Below are positions 48,543 through 58,714 of a stretch of 64,000 bases of DNA, in pieces. How positions within the stretch are numbered: position 1 is the stretch's first letter; each line of letters opens with the position of its first letter. The stretch is from Saccharomyces paradoxus (taxonomy: Eukaryota; Ascomycota; Saccharomycetes; Saccharomycetales; Saccharomycetaceae): NCBI RefSeq assembly GCF_002079055.1, contig NC_047501.1, positions 124,001 to 188,000 on the forward strand, read 5' to 3'. Position numbers and translations under genes: made by a program. A model generated the notes under the pieces. That model saw nothing but the letters and a program-made list of their open reading frames with translations. It searched no databases and was not told where the DNA came from.

Positions 48543-50933
48543 ATGTCCGAGAAGATACAGGAGGAGATTTTAGGGCTAATAAGCAAGTCCAATTTCAAAC
48601 AGTGCTATGCAAGACTGGGACAATTGCAAAAGCAATTTCCCAACGCGTTGTACTTTAAGGTTCTGGAAACTTATGTTAAGTTTAAGCAGTCACCTGGCAA
48701 ATTTGATTACGATAAGCTGCTAGATGAGCCGTACGGGCTCAAGGGAACAAAGATTACGGGTGACACGCGTACCTTGGAGTTTTTGCACAACTTCTTTGTA
48801 GAGCTGGGGAAGTACGACGAAGCATTGCACGTGTATGAAAGGGGGAATTTCAAATTCCCCGGTTACGAATTGTCGTACCATTGGTTTATGAGGGCGTTGA
48901 AAGACTCGAATTATAACCAAATGAGCAAAGCATCCCTACAGTTGGCTAAGTACAGTGACGGTGGGAACCTGCCTAAAAGAGCGTATTATTTTTGGAATGC
49001 AATCTCAATTTTGGCCGTAACAAGGTTCCAGAAAAGCACTCTTTCAGAGCCTAAGAAAGTCGTGCTCTCCAAGCTGGCACGCCAATCTTTGTTAGACTTG
49101 AAGCCCTTCCAAAATGTTCAAGAGATCATCGTTTATTGTTTGGTATTGGATGAACTGTTTCCTCAATCCAGAGAAATCTCGGAAGAGATTGTTGCGATAA
49201 CCTTTGTCAATTTCGATACTTCAGTAAACTTGTATTTGAAAAACTTTATCTTGAAGCACGCCAAGTTATTAGATTCTCCACAAAAACTTTTTGAAGTTTG
49301 TTCAAAACTTATCGAAAAGGGCCTTGATGATTATGAATTGATCATAAACTTGATTGACGCTGCCCAGAGACTTTCCAAACCTCAAGAAGAAGTACAAAAC
49401 TGGATTGATAAAAATTTGGGCGACTCAAGAAATACTCGATTGGCGCGCTTGCAGCTCGATATAGTGTACACGGATTCTGTTTCTGAATCATCTTTGTCGT
49501 ACTATTTATCAAAGTACCATAACAAACCTTGCTGTTCAATCGATTTGAATCATTACACCGGCCACATAAACATAGATATGCTTAAAAACGTTATGGCGAA
49601 GTACGATCCAGAGGATAAAGATTTGATTCATCATTGTAATATTCTGGAATTAAGACTTATTGAAAGCGACTCAATTAATAACTATAATAAGTTTAAGGGA
49701 ACTTTGGAAAAAAAATCGGTAACTGATTATTCCTCCTGTTCTACATTCTTATTAGAAATGATCAAGGATAAATGTAAGGAAACAAATCCCGAATTGAAGG
49801 ATATACTTTTGTGTATAACAATATTGGAAAATTACCAAGCCCAGGATCCTCATAACTTCGACACTATGTGCTGGCTGATTGTCTTATACATGTATTTGGG
49901 TTTGGTCCCCGATGCTCATTTCTATTTTTTGAACCTAAAGATCAAAAATGTTCAAACGGATTCTATGGATTACATGATATTCACAAGGTTTTCTACATTA
50001 TTTCCGAATAAACAGAGCGATTTTTATTCCAAGACTTTCCAAGAACATAATAATTTATACGATATATCCCTGGCTAATTTACCAAGTTATATTCAGGTAG
50101 CATTCGAAAGAAGTTCATATAGCAAAATATTAGGCATGTTCGAGATGAGGGATAAACTAATGAAATCTTATACAAGATGGATCAAAACTTTAGAAAACTT
50201 ACAGTTCTCACGTTTATGCAACGACAAACGCGGCAATCTATTACAAAAATTACACGAAGATTGGAGATCATTAGAAATGACACAAAACATATCCTTTTCC
50301 GACAACAGAGATTTTTCCATACTAGATAAAGATTTTGCTCAACTTCTCAATCGCGGTAAAATTCTGGAATATGCTAATTTGAATGAAGAATCGATTTTGC
50401 TAGCTTTGATAAGAGAACTCATTATTGAAGCTTTGCCAAGCGGTGAGAAAACGGCGCAAATAAGTGCGCTTTTAGAAAAACTTCCATCAAATAACCTCCA
50501 AGAACTGTTGAATAATAATTTGACTGAAGTTGAGTCAACGTCATTTCTAATTTTTTTCGGAATTTACGAAAATGACGGTAAAGAGCTATATGATTTAATT
50601 TCTAAGTTGATGGAAATCCCAATAGACGCAAAACAAAACTGGAAGATATCCCATACTTACCTTACTAAAATGGCAACTTTAAAAACACTAGACGGTTTAA
50701 AGAGAGTCAAAGATAGGGAAATTCAAAAACTGATCAAAAACTCCCTCAAGGAGTTGAGGGGTTGTTGCGATGATATATTTAAAGAGTATTCTAATGCTTT
50801 AGTTCAAGCATATGAAGAATTACAAAAAGGTGAATATAGTAAATTGTTAAAAGAACTTGATTTTAAGGCTGAAAATGTCAAGAACATTAAAAATGCATTA
50901 CTAAGCATCCAAAAGAATATAAGAAATTTATGA
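48543..50933 (+). CDS. MDM20: MDM20, NatB auxiliary subunit (Naa25)
   Basis: Non-catalytic, ribosome-anchoring subunit of the NatB N-terminal acetyltransferase with Nat3. It acetylates Met-Asp/Glu/Asn starts, including tropomyosin and actin, hence the mitochondrial inheritance phenotype. The 796-residue length equals S. cerevisiae. The protein is alpha-helical throughout. N-terminal TPR-like repeats are visible as paired helices, for example FKQCYARLGQLQKQFPNALY and GKYDEALHVYERGNFKFPGY. No catalytic GNAT motif, as expected. Divergent from BRX1. Confidence 0.95.
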   Translation: MSEKIQEEILGLISKSNFKQCYARLGQLQKQFPNALYFKVLETYVKFKQSPGKFDYDKLLDEPYGLKGTKITGDTRTLEFLHNFFVELGKYDEALHVYERGNFKFPGYELSYHWFMRALKDSNYNQMSKASLQLAKYSDGGNLPKRAYYFWNAISILAVTRFQKSTLSEPKKVVLSKLARQSLLDLKPFQNVQEIIVYCLVLDELFPQSREISEEIVAITFVNFDTSVNLYLKNFILKHAKLLDSPQKLFEVCSKLIEKGLDDYELIINLIDAAQRLSKPQEEVQNWIDKNLGDSRNTRLARLQLDIVYTDSVSESSLSYYLSKYHNKPCCSIDLNHYTGHINIDMLKNVMAKYDPEDKDLIHHCNILELRLIESDSINNYNKFKGTLEKKSVTDYSSCSTFLLEMIKDKCKETNPELKDILLCITILENYQAQDPHNFDTMCWLIVLYMYLGLVPDAHFYFLNLKIKNVQTDSMDYMIFTRFSTLFPNKQSDFYSKTFQEHNNLYDISLANLPSYIQVAFERSSYSKILGMFEMRDKLMKSYTRWIKTLENLQFSRLCNDKRGNLLQKLHEDWRSLEMTQNISFSDNRDFSILDKDFAQLLNRGKILEYANLNEESILLALIRELIIEALPSGEKTAQISALLEKLPSNNLQELLNNNLTEVESTSFLIFFGIYENDGKELYDLISKLMEIPIDAKQNWKISHTYLTKMATLKTLDGLKRVKDREIQKLIKNSLKELRGCCDDIFKEYSNALVQAYEELQKGEYSKLLKELDFKAENVKNIKNALLSIQKNIRNL

Positions 50934-51177
50934 ACACCAAATTACATTTCCATTATAAAGCAGTCTTAAATGGACAATTCTTCTTTTAATTTTCTTTTAG
51001 GTAGATAGAATAACATGTAACACAAGACTTTTATATCGGTAGCCTTTTGAAGCTCATAATATCTGGAAGAAGTATTATATGATTCTGAAGGGAATAAAAT
51101 TTCAAAACAACATATACAAACGGTACTTGATACTTTCTCCCGTTGATTTACAGGTCAATAAAAAATCCATTCCAAAA

Positions 51178-54100
51178 TCACCACTTTATCCATTCCAATT
51201 TTGCTTTTAAAATAAAAAAAGCAATAAGACGATAAATTATGGCCACACACACAATAATTCCCAAATACTTTTGCGTATCTCTCACTAAACCGTAAGAAAT
51301 CAAAACATCATGTCCATTAGCAAACTCACACGTACCGTCTGGATTTTTCCCACCATCTTCACAGGTCAACTTCAAATTACCTGGAAATGCAAAATTAATA
51401 ATAATCATAGATGTGTATCCGACGGGGTTCAAATAGTTGAAACCCTTTAATACTCTCGACATGCCTAGTGACATCAATCCTGACATCTGCGTACCAATGG
51501 ATAAAATAATAGAGATACAGTTAACGACGAAGCCTGGCCTTTCAAAGAATGTATTTGTCATTATACCCAAAGCTTCGCCACAACAGGTAACGATAAAGGA
51601 ACAATAAACGGTTGCAAAGAAATTGCCTGCAGTTCTTGGTAACCCACATGCCAGTACTGTAAATACCGCATATAATACTGAAGCTAAGGCGGATAGGGGC
51701 AACTCTAGTGTCATATAAGCTAAGAAAAAAGGTGCTATACCATAGACATTATCATTGTATTCTTCGTAAAAATAATCTCTTTCAGTTGGATAACAAGCCA
51801 AGTTCCCCAACATACCCACAAAATACAGCGCAGTGGATTCTTGTGCCAGCCCTAAACGATTGCTAATACTGGTATAATTATGTTTGACCGGAGCAAAGAA
51901 TAATGCAAAAATAACACCCAATCCTGGAATTTGTGCAATACGTGCCATTAAAGAGTCAAAGCTTCTTCTTGTAGTAGTAAATTGCCTTTTAACGTTGACC
52001 ATGTAGGCCAAAACCAAATTAGCCGGCTTTCTTACAAACTCGCTGTATTCTGTTAAAAATGACTCCTGAGAGTATTGTTGTTTTTCGGAAATTGGGGTTG
52101 ATGAAAGGCTTTCACTATCCATATTATCTTTCCACGCGCTAAGTATCTTTTCTACCCTTGCTCTTGAGCTTATTTCATTCTGTTCATTTTGGGTATTAAC
52201 TGAAATTAAATCAAGAAAGAAATCTGCCACGTTCGTAAACGATGGACAGTTAAATCCCAATTTAGCAAAATAAGCAATCATTTCATCGGGTGATCCATTG
52301 AAAGCGGTTCTTCCTGATTTAGCTAATAATAAAACATTGCCAAATCGCTTGAATAATTCCGATCTTGGTTGATGAATGGTAATAATGATGGTCTTGCCCT
52401 GTTCTCTACACAGCTTCTCCAAAATTTCCAATATAGTAGCGGATGTGAAGCTATCTAAGCCTGAAGTTGGTTCATCTAGCAACAGGATTGGAGGATCATT
52501 TAATAATTGTACACCCATAGTTACTCTCCTTTTTTCACCGCCGCTTATACCCTTGACAAATTCATTACCAATGATATTGTTCTCACAGTGCTTTAAACCT
52601 AAAGATCTTATCAGGTTATCGGTTCTTTCCATTCGTTCTGCCTCAGTTAAGTGATGCAACCTTAATGCAGCGGCATACTTCAGGGTTTCTTTAACAGTTA
52701 AAGCGGCCAAAAGATGGTCGTCATCCTGCGAGACATACGAGCAAACATTTTTGAACATAAGCTGTGAAACTTGTATGTCATTGAACATTATCGAACCTGA
52801 AGTGTCGAATTTGGCAAAAACGGAGGATTTTAATCTTCCGGAGATTAGGTTTAACAGCGAGGACTTTCCAGACCCTGACGGCCCCATAATTGCATTAATC
52901 ATTCCAGGCTTGAAAATAGCATTCACTGATTGTAAAATCTCCTTTGTTTCATGATGGAAGTTGCCTTCTTTCCAATTTGACAAAGGGGCTGAAAAAATGA
53001 CTCGCAGGTCTATGTCCTGTAATTTTATGGTAATAGATACTTTTCTTTCTTTTTCTGCTTCCAAGTCCTTCTGATGATGAACGTCATCTAGCAACTGAAT
53101 CTCGGGTTTCTTTCCTGATGGGGATTTCTTACTGGTTTTCTTTTCCTTCGATTTCACTTCATTTTGTAATGTGATATCAATTTTGTGCAAATATAGAATA
53201 ATTGCGCCTACCACAAAATATCCTACAGACCAACAAAGTAAGACAACGGCAGGGACAGTTATCCAATTCTTAGAAAATCCGTAAACTTCTAAAATCTGGT
53301 TGCCTAAGCACTCATCGAGATTATCTGAGGTACAGTACGAATCCGTAAAGGTGCTCGACATCAGAGTACCGAATGAATACCACGTAAAAGCAATATATTT
53401 AATCCAACGAACATACACTGGCATTACTTTAGCGTTAACGAAAAAACCACAACCCATTGATAATACTGTAAATGTCATGTTTCCCACTAAAGATGCTTTA
53501 GAAAAATCTCTCGATACTGCCACCGATAACATAGATAAGCCTGAGCATGATAATTGACATAGAAATACAACGGCAAATTGATAAAAAAATTTCTTAGCAT
53601 CTGCTTCCAATCCAAACATGAAATACGTTATACTGACAAAAATCATGGTCATTGCGAAATCGTCAGAGAGAAAAAGTGACAGTTTCCTAGCGACGATGAA
53701 TGCCAACGGTGTCACCGAACCCTCTGCCCTTTCTCTATCATATAACGCAATATCCTGTTCACAAAGTCGATAAGTATCAAAAAGCAAATACAGGTAACAT
53801 TGCAAAATGGTCGACGCGTACAAGCATGCGGTTGTTGTCCTTAAACCACCTATACTGCTTTTATCAGGTTTATAGTAAATCCAACCGCAGACAGTACCAA
53901 TAATCAACGGTTCTGCGAAGGTAGATATCAAAGTAACATAATCTGAAAAGTTTAATTTAAAATTTCGCCTCGTCAGCACCGTGACTTGCTTCCAAAATGG
54001 TAGTCTGGTAGTCATATTTTGGATTTGAATTTCCGTAGCGTTGTTTATATAAGATTCCGCCTGTAATTGCAAATGAGTTCTCTCATAATCATGCCAATGG

Positions 54101-55062
54101 TCAATCAATGAACTTAGCCGGCTTTGTGTAGCAGCTTCTTCTTTATCAGATCTAGAGTCTACACTTGACAAATCAATGAAATAATCTGCTGGATTCACCA
54201 GGTTGGGTACGCGGTAACCAATAGACTCAAAATAAGGGATAGTATTATCCATTTTGTCACAATATACCACATTACCCTTTGACAGAATACAAACCTGGTC
54301 CAATAAAAATAATATATCTGATCTTGGCTGGTGAATTGACATGATAAAAGTCCTGCCATCTTCTTTAGCCAATTTTTTCAAAGTTTTGATAACCAAAAAG
54401 GCAGAATATGCATCCAGTCCAGTAGTAGGCTCATCCAGAAACATGATGGAAGGGTTTGAAATCATTTGAGTACCAATACTTAGTCTTCTCTTTTCACCAC
54501 CAGAAAGACCTCTGTGAGAGTTATCCCCAACTAGAGTATCTGCACAATCCTTAAGCCCCAATTCTTCAATTAATTGCTCAACCATTAGTTTCTTAGTTCG
54601 CTCGGAAGAGTTCAGTTTCAAATCAGCTGCAAATTTAAGAGTCTCTCTACAAGTCAATCTGGGAGAGAGTACATCTTGTTGCGGTAGGTAAGCCATTATT
54701 ACGTGCTTCTGAGTGGGATGGTCTTGACCACCCAAGTGGGCCGTATTAGGCCCTGTTTCCTCAGGTTCAGAAATTGGATCTTCCAAGACGTACCGTATAG
54801 ATCCATCATGAGTTAACCCACCGCTGATCTTGGATGCCAGAACATTTAGCAACGTAGTCTTCCCTGAACCCGAACCACCCATAACTGCCATGACCGACCC
54901 ACTGGGCAAATCCATGGAAAACCTGTTAACTAGCGTCGTATTGGTCTTGGATGCAACGATTGACAAATCCCTTACATGGAGGCTTATTCTAGGGATTCTT
55001 GAGAAGGAAAGTCTATTTTCGATTAATTTAGTGGCCACATCGCCATTCTTCAGCTGTGACAT
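51178..55062 (-). CDS. YOL075C, full-length ABCG-family transporter
   Basis: Putative ATP-driven exporter with the reverse order NBD-TMD-NBD-TMD of the ABCG/PDR class, 1294 residues, the length of S. cerevisiae Yol075c. First NBD: Walker A GGSGSGKT at residues 62-69, signature LSGGEKRR near 186, Walker B/D-loop FLDEPTTGLDA near 206-216. Second NBD: GPSGSGKSS near 724, ISGGEKRR near 839, LLLDEPTSGLDS near 862. Both catalytic sets look intact, unlike many Pdr5-type pumps in which one set is degenerate. Two six-helix membrane domains follow the NBDs. The substrate is unknown. Confidence 0.93.
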   Translation of the reverse strand: MSQLKNGDVATKLIENRLSFSRIPRISLHVRDLSIVASKTNTTLVNRFSMDLPSGSVMAVMGGSGSGKTTLLNVLASKISGGLTHDGSIRYVLEDPISEPEETGPNTAHLGGQDHPTQKHVIMAYLPQQDVLSPRLTCRETLKFAADLKLNSSERTKKLMVEQLIEELGLKDCADTLVGDNSHRGLSGGEKRRLSIGTQMISNPSIMFLDEPTTGLDAYSAFLVIKTLKKLAKEDGRTFIMSIHQPRSDILFLLDQVCILSKGNVVYCDKMDNTIPYFESIGYRVPNLVNPADYFIDLSSVDSRSDKEEAATQSRLSSLIDHWHDYERTHLQLQAESYINNATEIQIQNMTTRLPFWKQVTVLTRRNFKLNFSDYVTLISTFAEPLIIGTVCGWIYYKPDKSSIGGLRTTTACLYASTILQCYLYLLFDTYRLCEQDIALYDRERAEGSVTPLAFIVARKLSLFLSDDFAMTMIFVSITYFMFGLEADAKKFFYQFAVVFLCQLSCSGLSMLSVAVSRDFSKASLVGNMTFTVLSMGCGFFVNAKVMPVYVRWIKYIAFTWYSFGTLMSSTFTDSYCTSDNLDECLGNQILEVYGFSKNWITVPAVVLLCWSVGYFVVGAIILYLHKIDITLQNEVKSKEKKTSKKSPSGKKPEIQLLDDVHHQKDLEAEKERKVSITIKLQDIDLRVIFSAPLSNWKEGNFHHETKEILQSVNAIFKPGMINAIMGPSGSGKSSLLNLISGRLKSSVFAKFDTSGSIMFNDIQVSQLMFKNVCSYVSQDDDHLLAALTVKETLKYAAALRLHHLTEAERMERTDNLIRSLGLKHCENNIIGNEFVKGISGGEKRRVTMGVQLLNDPPILLLDEPTSGLDSFTSATILEILEKLCREQGKTIIITIHQPRSELFKRFGNVLLLAKSGRTAFNGSPDEMIAYFAKLGFNCPSFTNVADFFLDLISVNTQNEQNEISSRARVEKILSAWKDNMDSESLSSTPISEKQQYSQESFLTEYSEFVRKPANLVLAYMVNVKRQFTTTRRSFDSLMARIAQIPGLGVIFALFFAPVKHNYTSISNRLGLAQESTALYFVGMLGNLACYPTERDYFYEEYNDNVYGIAPFFLAYMTLELPLSALASVLYAVFTVLACGLPRTAGNFFATVYCSFIVTCCGEALGIMTNTFFERPGFVVNCISIILSIGTQMSGLMSLGMSRVLKGFNYLNPVGYTSMIIINFAFPGNLKLTCEDGGKNPDGTCEFANGHDVLISYGLVRDTQKYLGIIVCVAIIYRLIAFFILKAKLEWIKW

Positions 55063-55350
55063 AGTGTCTGCTGTGGATATTTGGCGTTGATGATTTCAGT
55101 TTGAAATACGATGATCGTTTGAAAGCTAGCAAGTTCTTGTGCCTACTTCTGCATTTTCATCACTAAGTCGTTTATGTCATCACTAGATTCTTCCTTTTTT
55201 TCTTTTTCACCTTTTGAAATTTCGTTTAAGTGTCAACCCAACAATACTAGAGCCAGGCATTAATAGAAGCAACTGCCTCGCATGGCTGTAAACGATCCTA
55301 GTAAACCGTCGTTATGTTTATTTGTTTATACAGGTATATGCTGATATAAA

Positions 55351-56319
55351 TCATCTCCTAAAAGTATCCAAAAATTGGACTCCTAATGGTCTTGCAGGTT
55401 CATCGGCGCCAGGCTCGTCATCGCCAGCATTAGAAGTATCTGTAGGGGTGGTGCTTGAGCCACGAATGGGCAAGCTTGTAGGTCCAGAGTTGCCTGTATT
55501 GCCATTTCCTGCGGCAGCAGTAGCTGCGTCGGCAGTTGCTCTTGCTGCTGCCGTATTCGTAGCCGCATTGGCAGCCATGGCAACGTTAGCCCTCGTGGGT
55601 GGGCCCTGAGAAATAAAATGGGATACAAACGGTATTCTCCAATGGTCTAATCCCGGTAGTAGACCCTTATCGATGAAAATACCACACATCCAGCTTATGA
55701 ATCCGCATAATATTCCCGCAAATCCCTGATTTAGTATAAGCAAAAGAACCAATCCGTTTAGAAGGAACTGGTCGTTGATTTTCCACTCCAGAGAGCTTTT
55801 GTTCTCTTGCTTGTTACCATCGTGACTTGCTCCTCCTCCTCGAGGTCCTAGTAATCTTATATTCCATTCGTAAATCTGAGGGGTGTATTCTTTGTAAAAG
55901 TGTACCAGACTTAAAATGATGGGCAATGAACCCGTGCTAAAGTTGTTCCATTGAAGCCACTTGTACTGTCCAACAAATGCGTTCCAGATTAAGTTTAATC
56001 CCCAAATTCCTAGTGTGGTGTAGGCCCATGACAAAACAATCAATGTCAAGTATTTGTGGGATCCTAGTAGCCGTTCCAGATGCCTAAACAGATACCATAT
56101 CAACGCTAGTATCACTGTGTCCGATTCATTGATAGCGCAGAACTGGAATATGAACAGACGGTAGTACTGATGGTAGGTCTGCAGAAAGGGATCATACTGC
56201 AGTAGGAATATGTGCTTGTAACTTGCAATCGAGGCCACCAAGGGCACCACAAGTGTCGTAATCATGGCTATTTTGGTAACGGGCATGGCCGTCAGCCCCG
56301 CAGGAGGTTCCATAGACAT
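55351..56319 (-). CDS. DSC2: DSC2, Golgi/endosomal Dsc ubiquitin ligase subunit
   Basis: Multispanning subunit of the Dsc E3 complex (Tul1, Dsc2, Dsc3, Ubx3), with likeness to rhomboid pseudoproteases and UBAC2. The 322-residue length equals S. cerevisiae Yol073c. About five to six hydrophobic segments occupy residues 10-230, with [20 protein letters not shown] and [20 protein letters not shown] typical of the family. There is no rhomboid GxSG/His catalytic pair in place. The segment near 235-275 is very rich in Ala, Asn and Thr. The C-terminal tail ([13 protein letters not shown]) keeps only the end of the UBA-like region. Confidence 0.88.
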   Translation of the reverse strand: MSMEPPAGLTAMPVTKIAMITTLVVPLVASIASYKHIFLLQYDPFLQTYHQYYRLFIFQFCAINESDTVILALIWYLFRHLERLLGSHKYLTLIVLSWAYTTLGIWGLNLIWNAFVGQYKWLQWNNFSTGSLPIILSLVHFYKEYTPQIYEWNIRLLGPRGGGASHDGNKQENKSSLEWKINDQFLLNGLVLLLILNQGFAGILCGFISWMCGIFIDKGLLPGLDHWRIPFVSHFISQGPPTRANVAMAANAATNTAAARATADAATAAAGNGNTGNSGPTSLPIRGSSTTPTDTSNAGDDEPGADEPARPLGVQFLDTFRR

Positions 56320-56486
56320 TATATATGAGCTTTTGTGTGTGTTTCTTATGTTGCTAGCCTTCCCTCCCTTTGAAAGTCAAGTTTATTCATCAATTTTCTC
56401 TTCTATTCTTTTCAAAAAAAAAAAACATCTTTACAATTGTAGCATCCAAAACAAGAAACAAAGCAGAGGTAAAAGGGTAAATCGCA

Positions 56487-57854
56487 ATGGACATGGCCAA
56501 CCAGCTGCTAAATCAATTAGCTAATGGAAATTTTACACAACTGACTTTAAACCTATCCCAAAATGGTAAAGAAATTGCTATTTTACAGCAACAATTGACC
56601 GGATTTGATGATAAACACCTGGAAACATTGGTCGAACAACATCCGGCCATGCCCAATGATACGAGATTCAAAATCATGTGCACATCGTATCTAAATTATG
56701 CCCGAGATGTCGACCCATGGTCTGTCTGGTCCAGTTCGGATCTCATTTTTGAGTTTTATCAATGTTTAATCAACTGCCTCATCAACGACAATGCTCCTCA
56801 CATCGAGGCATTAATACCGGTAGCAACGAGAGAAACAGAACTTATCATCGGTCTCGCTGAGAAGCTCGACTCTTTTCACTTGCAACTGCATACGAGGAGT
56901 CACCAATTTTTATCGCATATATCGTCCATCCTATCAAGATTATTTAACAGCATCAAGCCCCCACGAGGTGGCGCATCCTCCACGAGTATACTTGGAAAAC
57001 AGCGAATACTGCTCTACTTGGTCAATAAACTAAATAACATCTACTTCAGGATCGAGTCACCGCAACTGTGTTCCAATATCTTCAAGAACTTTCAGCCAAA
57101 GAGCATGCTCGCACATTTCAACGAATACCAGCTAGACCAGCAGATAGAATACAGATACCTCCTTGGAAGGTACTATTTGTTAAACTCTCAAGTACACAAT
57201 GCCTTCGTTCAATTCAACGAGGCTTTCCAGTCGTTATTAAGCTTGCCCTTGACGAACCAGGCAATCATTAGGAATGGCACAAGAATATTAAATTACATGA
57301 TTCCTACAGGATTGATACTGGGCAAAATGGTTAAATGGGAACCGTTGCGACCGTTCCTTTCTCAAGAAATAATTGGTAACTGGAATGCTCTGTATAGATA
57401 TGTACGCTTTGGGAACATCCAAGGCGTGAGTCTCTGGCTGAGACAAAACGAGCGCCATTTGTGTGCAAGACAGCTGCTAATCGTGCTCTTAGAAAAATTG
57501 CCCATGGTCACATACAGAAATCTGGTCAAAACGGTAATCAAATTCTGGACCACCCAATGGGGCCAGAACAAATTACCGTACTCTTTAATAGAACGGGCAT
57601 TGCAGCTATCCATTGGTCCAACATGCGAGGATTCCACTACCCAGGAAATTACTATTTATAATTGCATTCACTCCCCCAGGAACGTCGAAAACGTACTTGT
57701 GACACTGATTAACTTGGGCTTTTTACGTGCAAACTGTTTCCCACAGTTACAATTATGTGTCGTGAAAAAGACCACAATGATACAAGAAATTGTTCCGCCT
57801 GTTAATGAACGAATCACCAAGATGTTTCCAGCCCATTCTCACGTTCTTTGGTGA
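56487..57854 (+). CDS. THP1: THP1, TREX-2 mRNA export subunit
   Basis: PCI-domain protein that pairs with Sac3 and Sem1 in TREX-2 at the nuclear pore, coupling transcription to mRNA export and limiting transcription-associated recombination. It has 455 residues, as in S. cerevisiae. Helical repeats form the N-terminal two thirds. The PCI winged-helix part lies in about residues 290-440, with LPYSLIERALQLSIG and LVTLINLGFLRANCFPQLQLCVVK-type text before the end. Divergent from DSC2 over 167 bp. Confidence 0.95.
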   Translation: MDMANQLLNQLANGNFTQLTLNLSQNGKEIAILQQQLTGFDDKHLETLVEQHPAMPNDTRFKIMCTSYLNYARDVDPWSVWSSSDLIFEFYQCLINCLINDNAPHIEALIPVATRETELIIGLAEKLDSFHLQLHTRSHQFLSHISSILSRLFNSIKPPRGGASSTSILGKQRILLYLVNKLNNIYFRIESPQLCSNIFKNFQPKSMLAHFNEYQLDQQIEYRYLLGRYYLLNSQVHNAFVQFNEAFQSLLSLPLTNQAIIRNGTRILNYMIPTGLILGKMVKWEPLRPFLSQEIIGNWNALYRYVRFGNIQGVSLWLRQNERHLCARQLLIVLLEKLPMVTYRNLVKTVIKFWTTQWGQNKLPYSLIERALQLSIGPTCEDSTTQEITIYNCIHSPRNVENVLVTLINLGFLRANCFPQLQLCVVKKTTMIQEIVPPVNERITKMFPAHSHVLW

Positions 57855-58027
57855 TATACATATATATATATACATAGAAAGAGAGGGAGATTACGTGTGT
57901 ATCTAACATATTTCATAAGAGAGTAGTTTTAGTATATTTAGGGAATATAAGAAGAGCGAAATTCGTAAAAAAACGAATAGGAGGGGAAAGGGAGTACACT
58001 CTAAAGAGGCGCACTTAAATCTACAAG

Positions 58028-58507
58028 ATGTTCCCAGCACTTACGAAGACATTATCGCTGCAAGGATACAGGATTATTAACCCTCAAACGGGGTCGGCTG
58101 CGTGGTTGTGTAGTCGAAGATGGTATAGTAGTGACAAAGATGACCATGACGATGTAGTCACAAGGATCAAAATCGCCCCCATAAAAAGAACTAACGAGCC
58201 GGTAGACAAGAAAAGAGCACGGTTGATATACCAATCACGCAAAAGGGGGATCTTGGAGACGGACTTGCTTTTGTCTGGGTTTGCTGCCAAATATTTGAAG
58301 CAAATGAATGAAGAGGAACTGGAAGAATACGATTCACTATTGAATGAGTTGGACTGGGACATTTACTACTGGGCCACAAAGAATTTCAAAACCAGTCCCT
58401 TGCCTGACAAGTGGGCCAACTCTAAGTTACTGAAGCAGCTACAAGAATTCAGTGAAAATAAAGAGAAAGAAATTTTGAGTATGCCAGATTTGTCCAAGTA
58501 TCAATGA
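58028..58507 (+). CDS. SDH5: SDH5/EMI5, succinate dehydrogenase flavinylation factor (SDHAF2)
   Basis: Mitochondrial matrix chaperone needed for covalent attachment of FAD to Sdh1. The 159-residue product (S. cerevisiae about 162) has a presequence rich in Leu, Arg and Thr ([16 protein letters not shown]). The SdhE/DUF339 domain follows: [20 protein letters not shown] with the RGxxE motif at R-G-I-L-E, then [20 protein letters not shown] and [12 protein letters not shown]. This is the five-helix fold of the family. Confidence 0.95.
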   Translation: MFPALTKTLSLQGYRIINPQTGSAAWLCSRRWYSSDKDDHDDVVTRIKIAPIKRTNEPVDKKRARLIYQSRKRGILETDLLLSGFAAKYLKQMNEEELEEYDSLLNELDWDIYYWATKNFKTSPLPDKWANSKLLKQLQEFSENKEKEILSMPDLSKYQ

Positions 58508-58620
58508 ATACAAGCCATTGAGTTACTGTCGCTTTTTTCTTTTTATGTATATGACTTGTAAATAAACCAAATAGGAAAAAACTTATATATTATCACTATA
58601 CTATACTATACTTATTATAC

Positions 58621-58680
58621 TTATTATTATTATTATTATTATTATTATTGTTATTGTTATTGTTATTGTTATTGTTGTTA
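58621..58680 (+). repeat. (TTA)n / (TTATTG)n simple repeat
   Basis: About nine TTA units pass into TTATTG hexamers (about four) and then TTG-rich text to 58711, in the convergent gap between SDH5 and NBA1. Preceded by CTATACTATACTTATTATACTT-like near-repeats. Likely a length-variable microsatellite. Confidence 0.9.
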
Positions 58681-58714
58681 TTAACTATTATTATAGTTGT
58701 TGTTGTTACTATCA

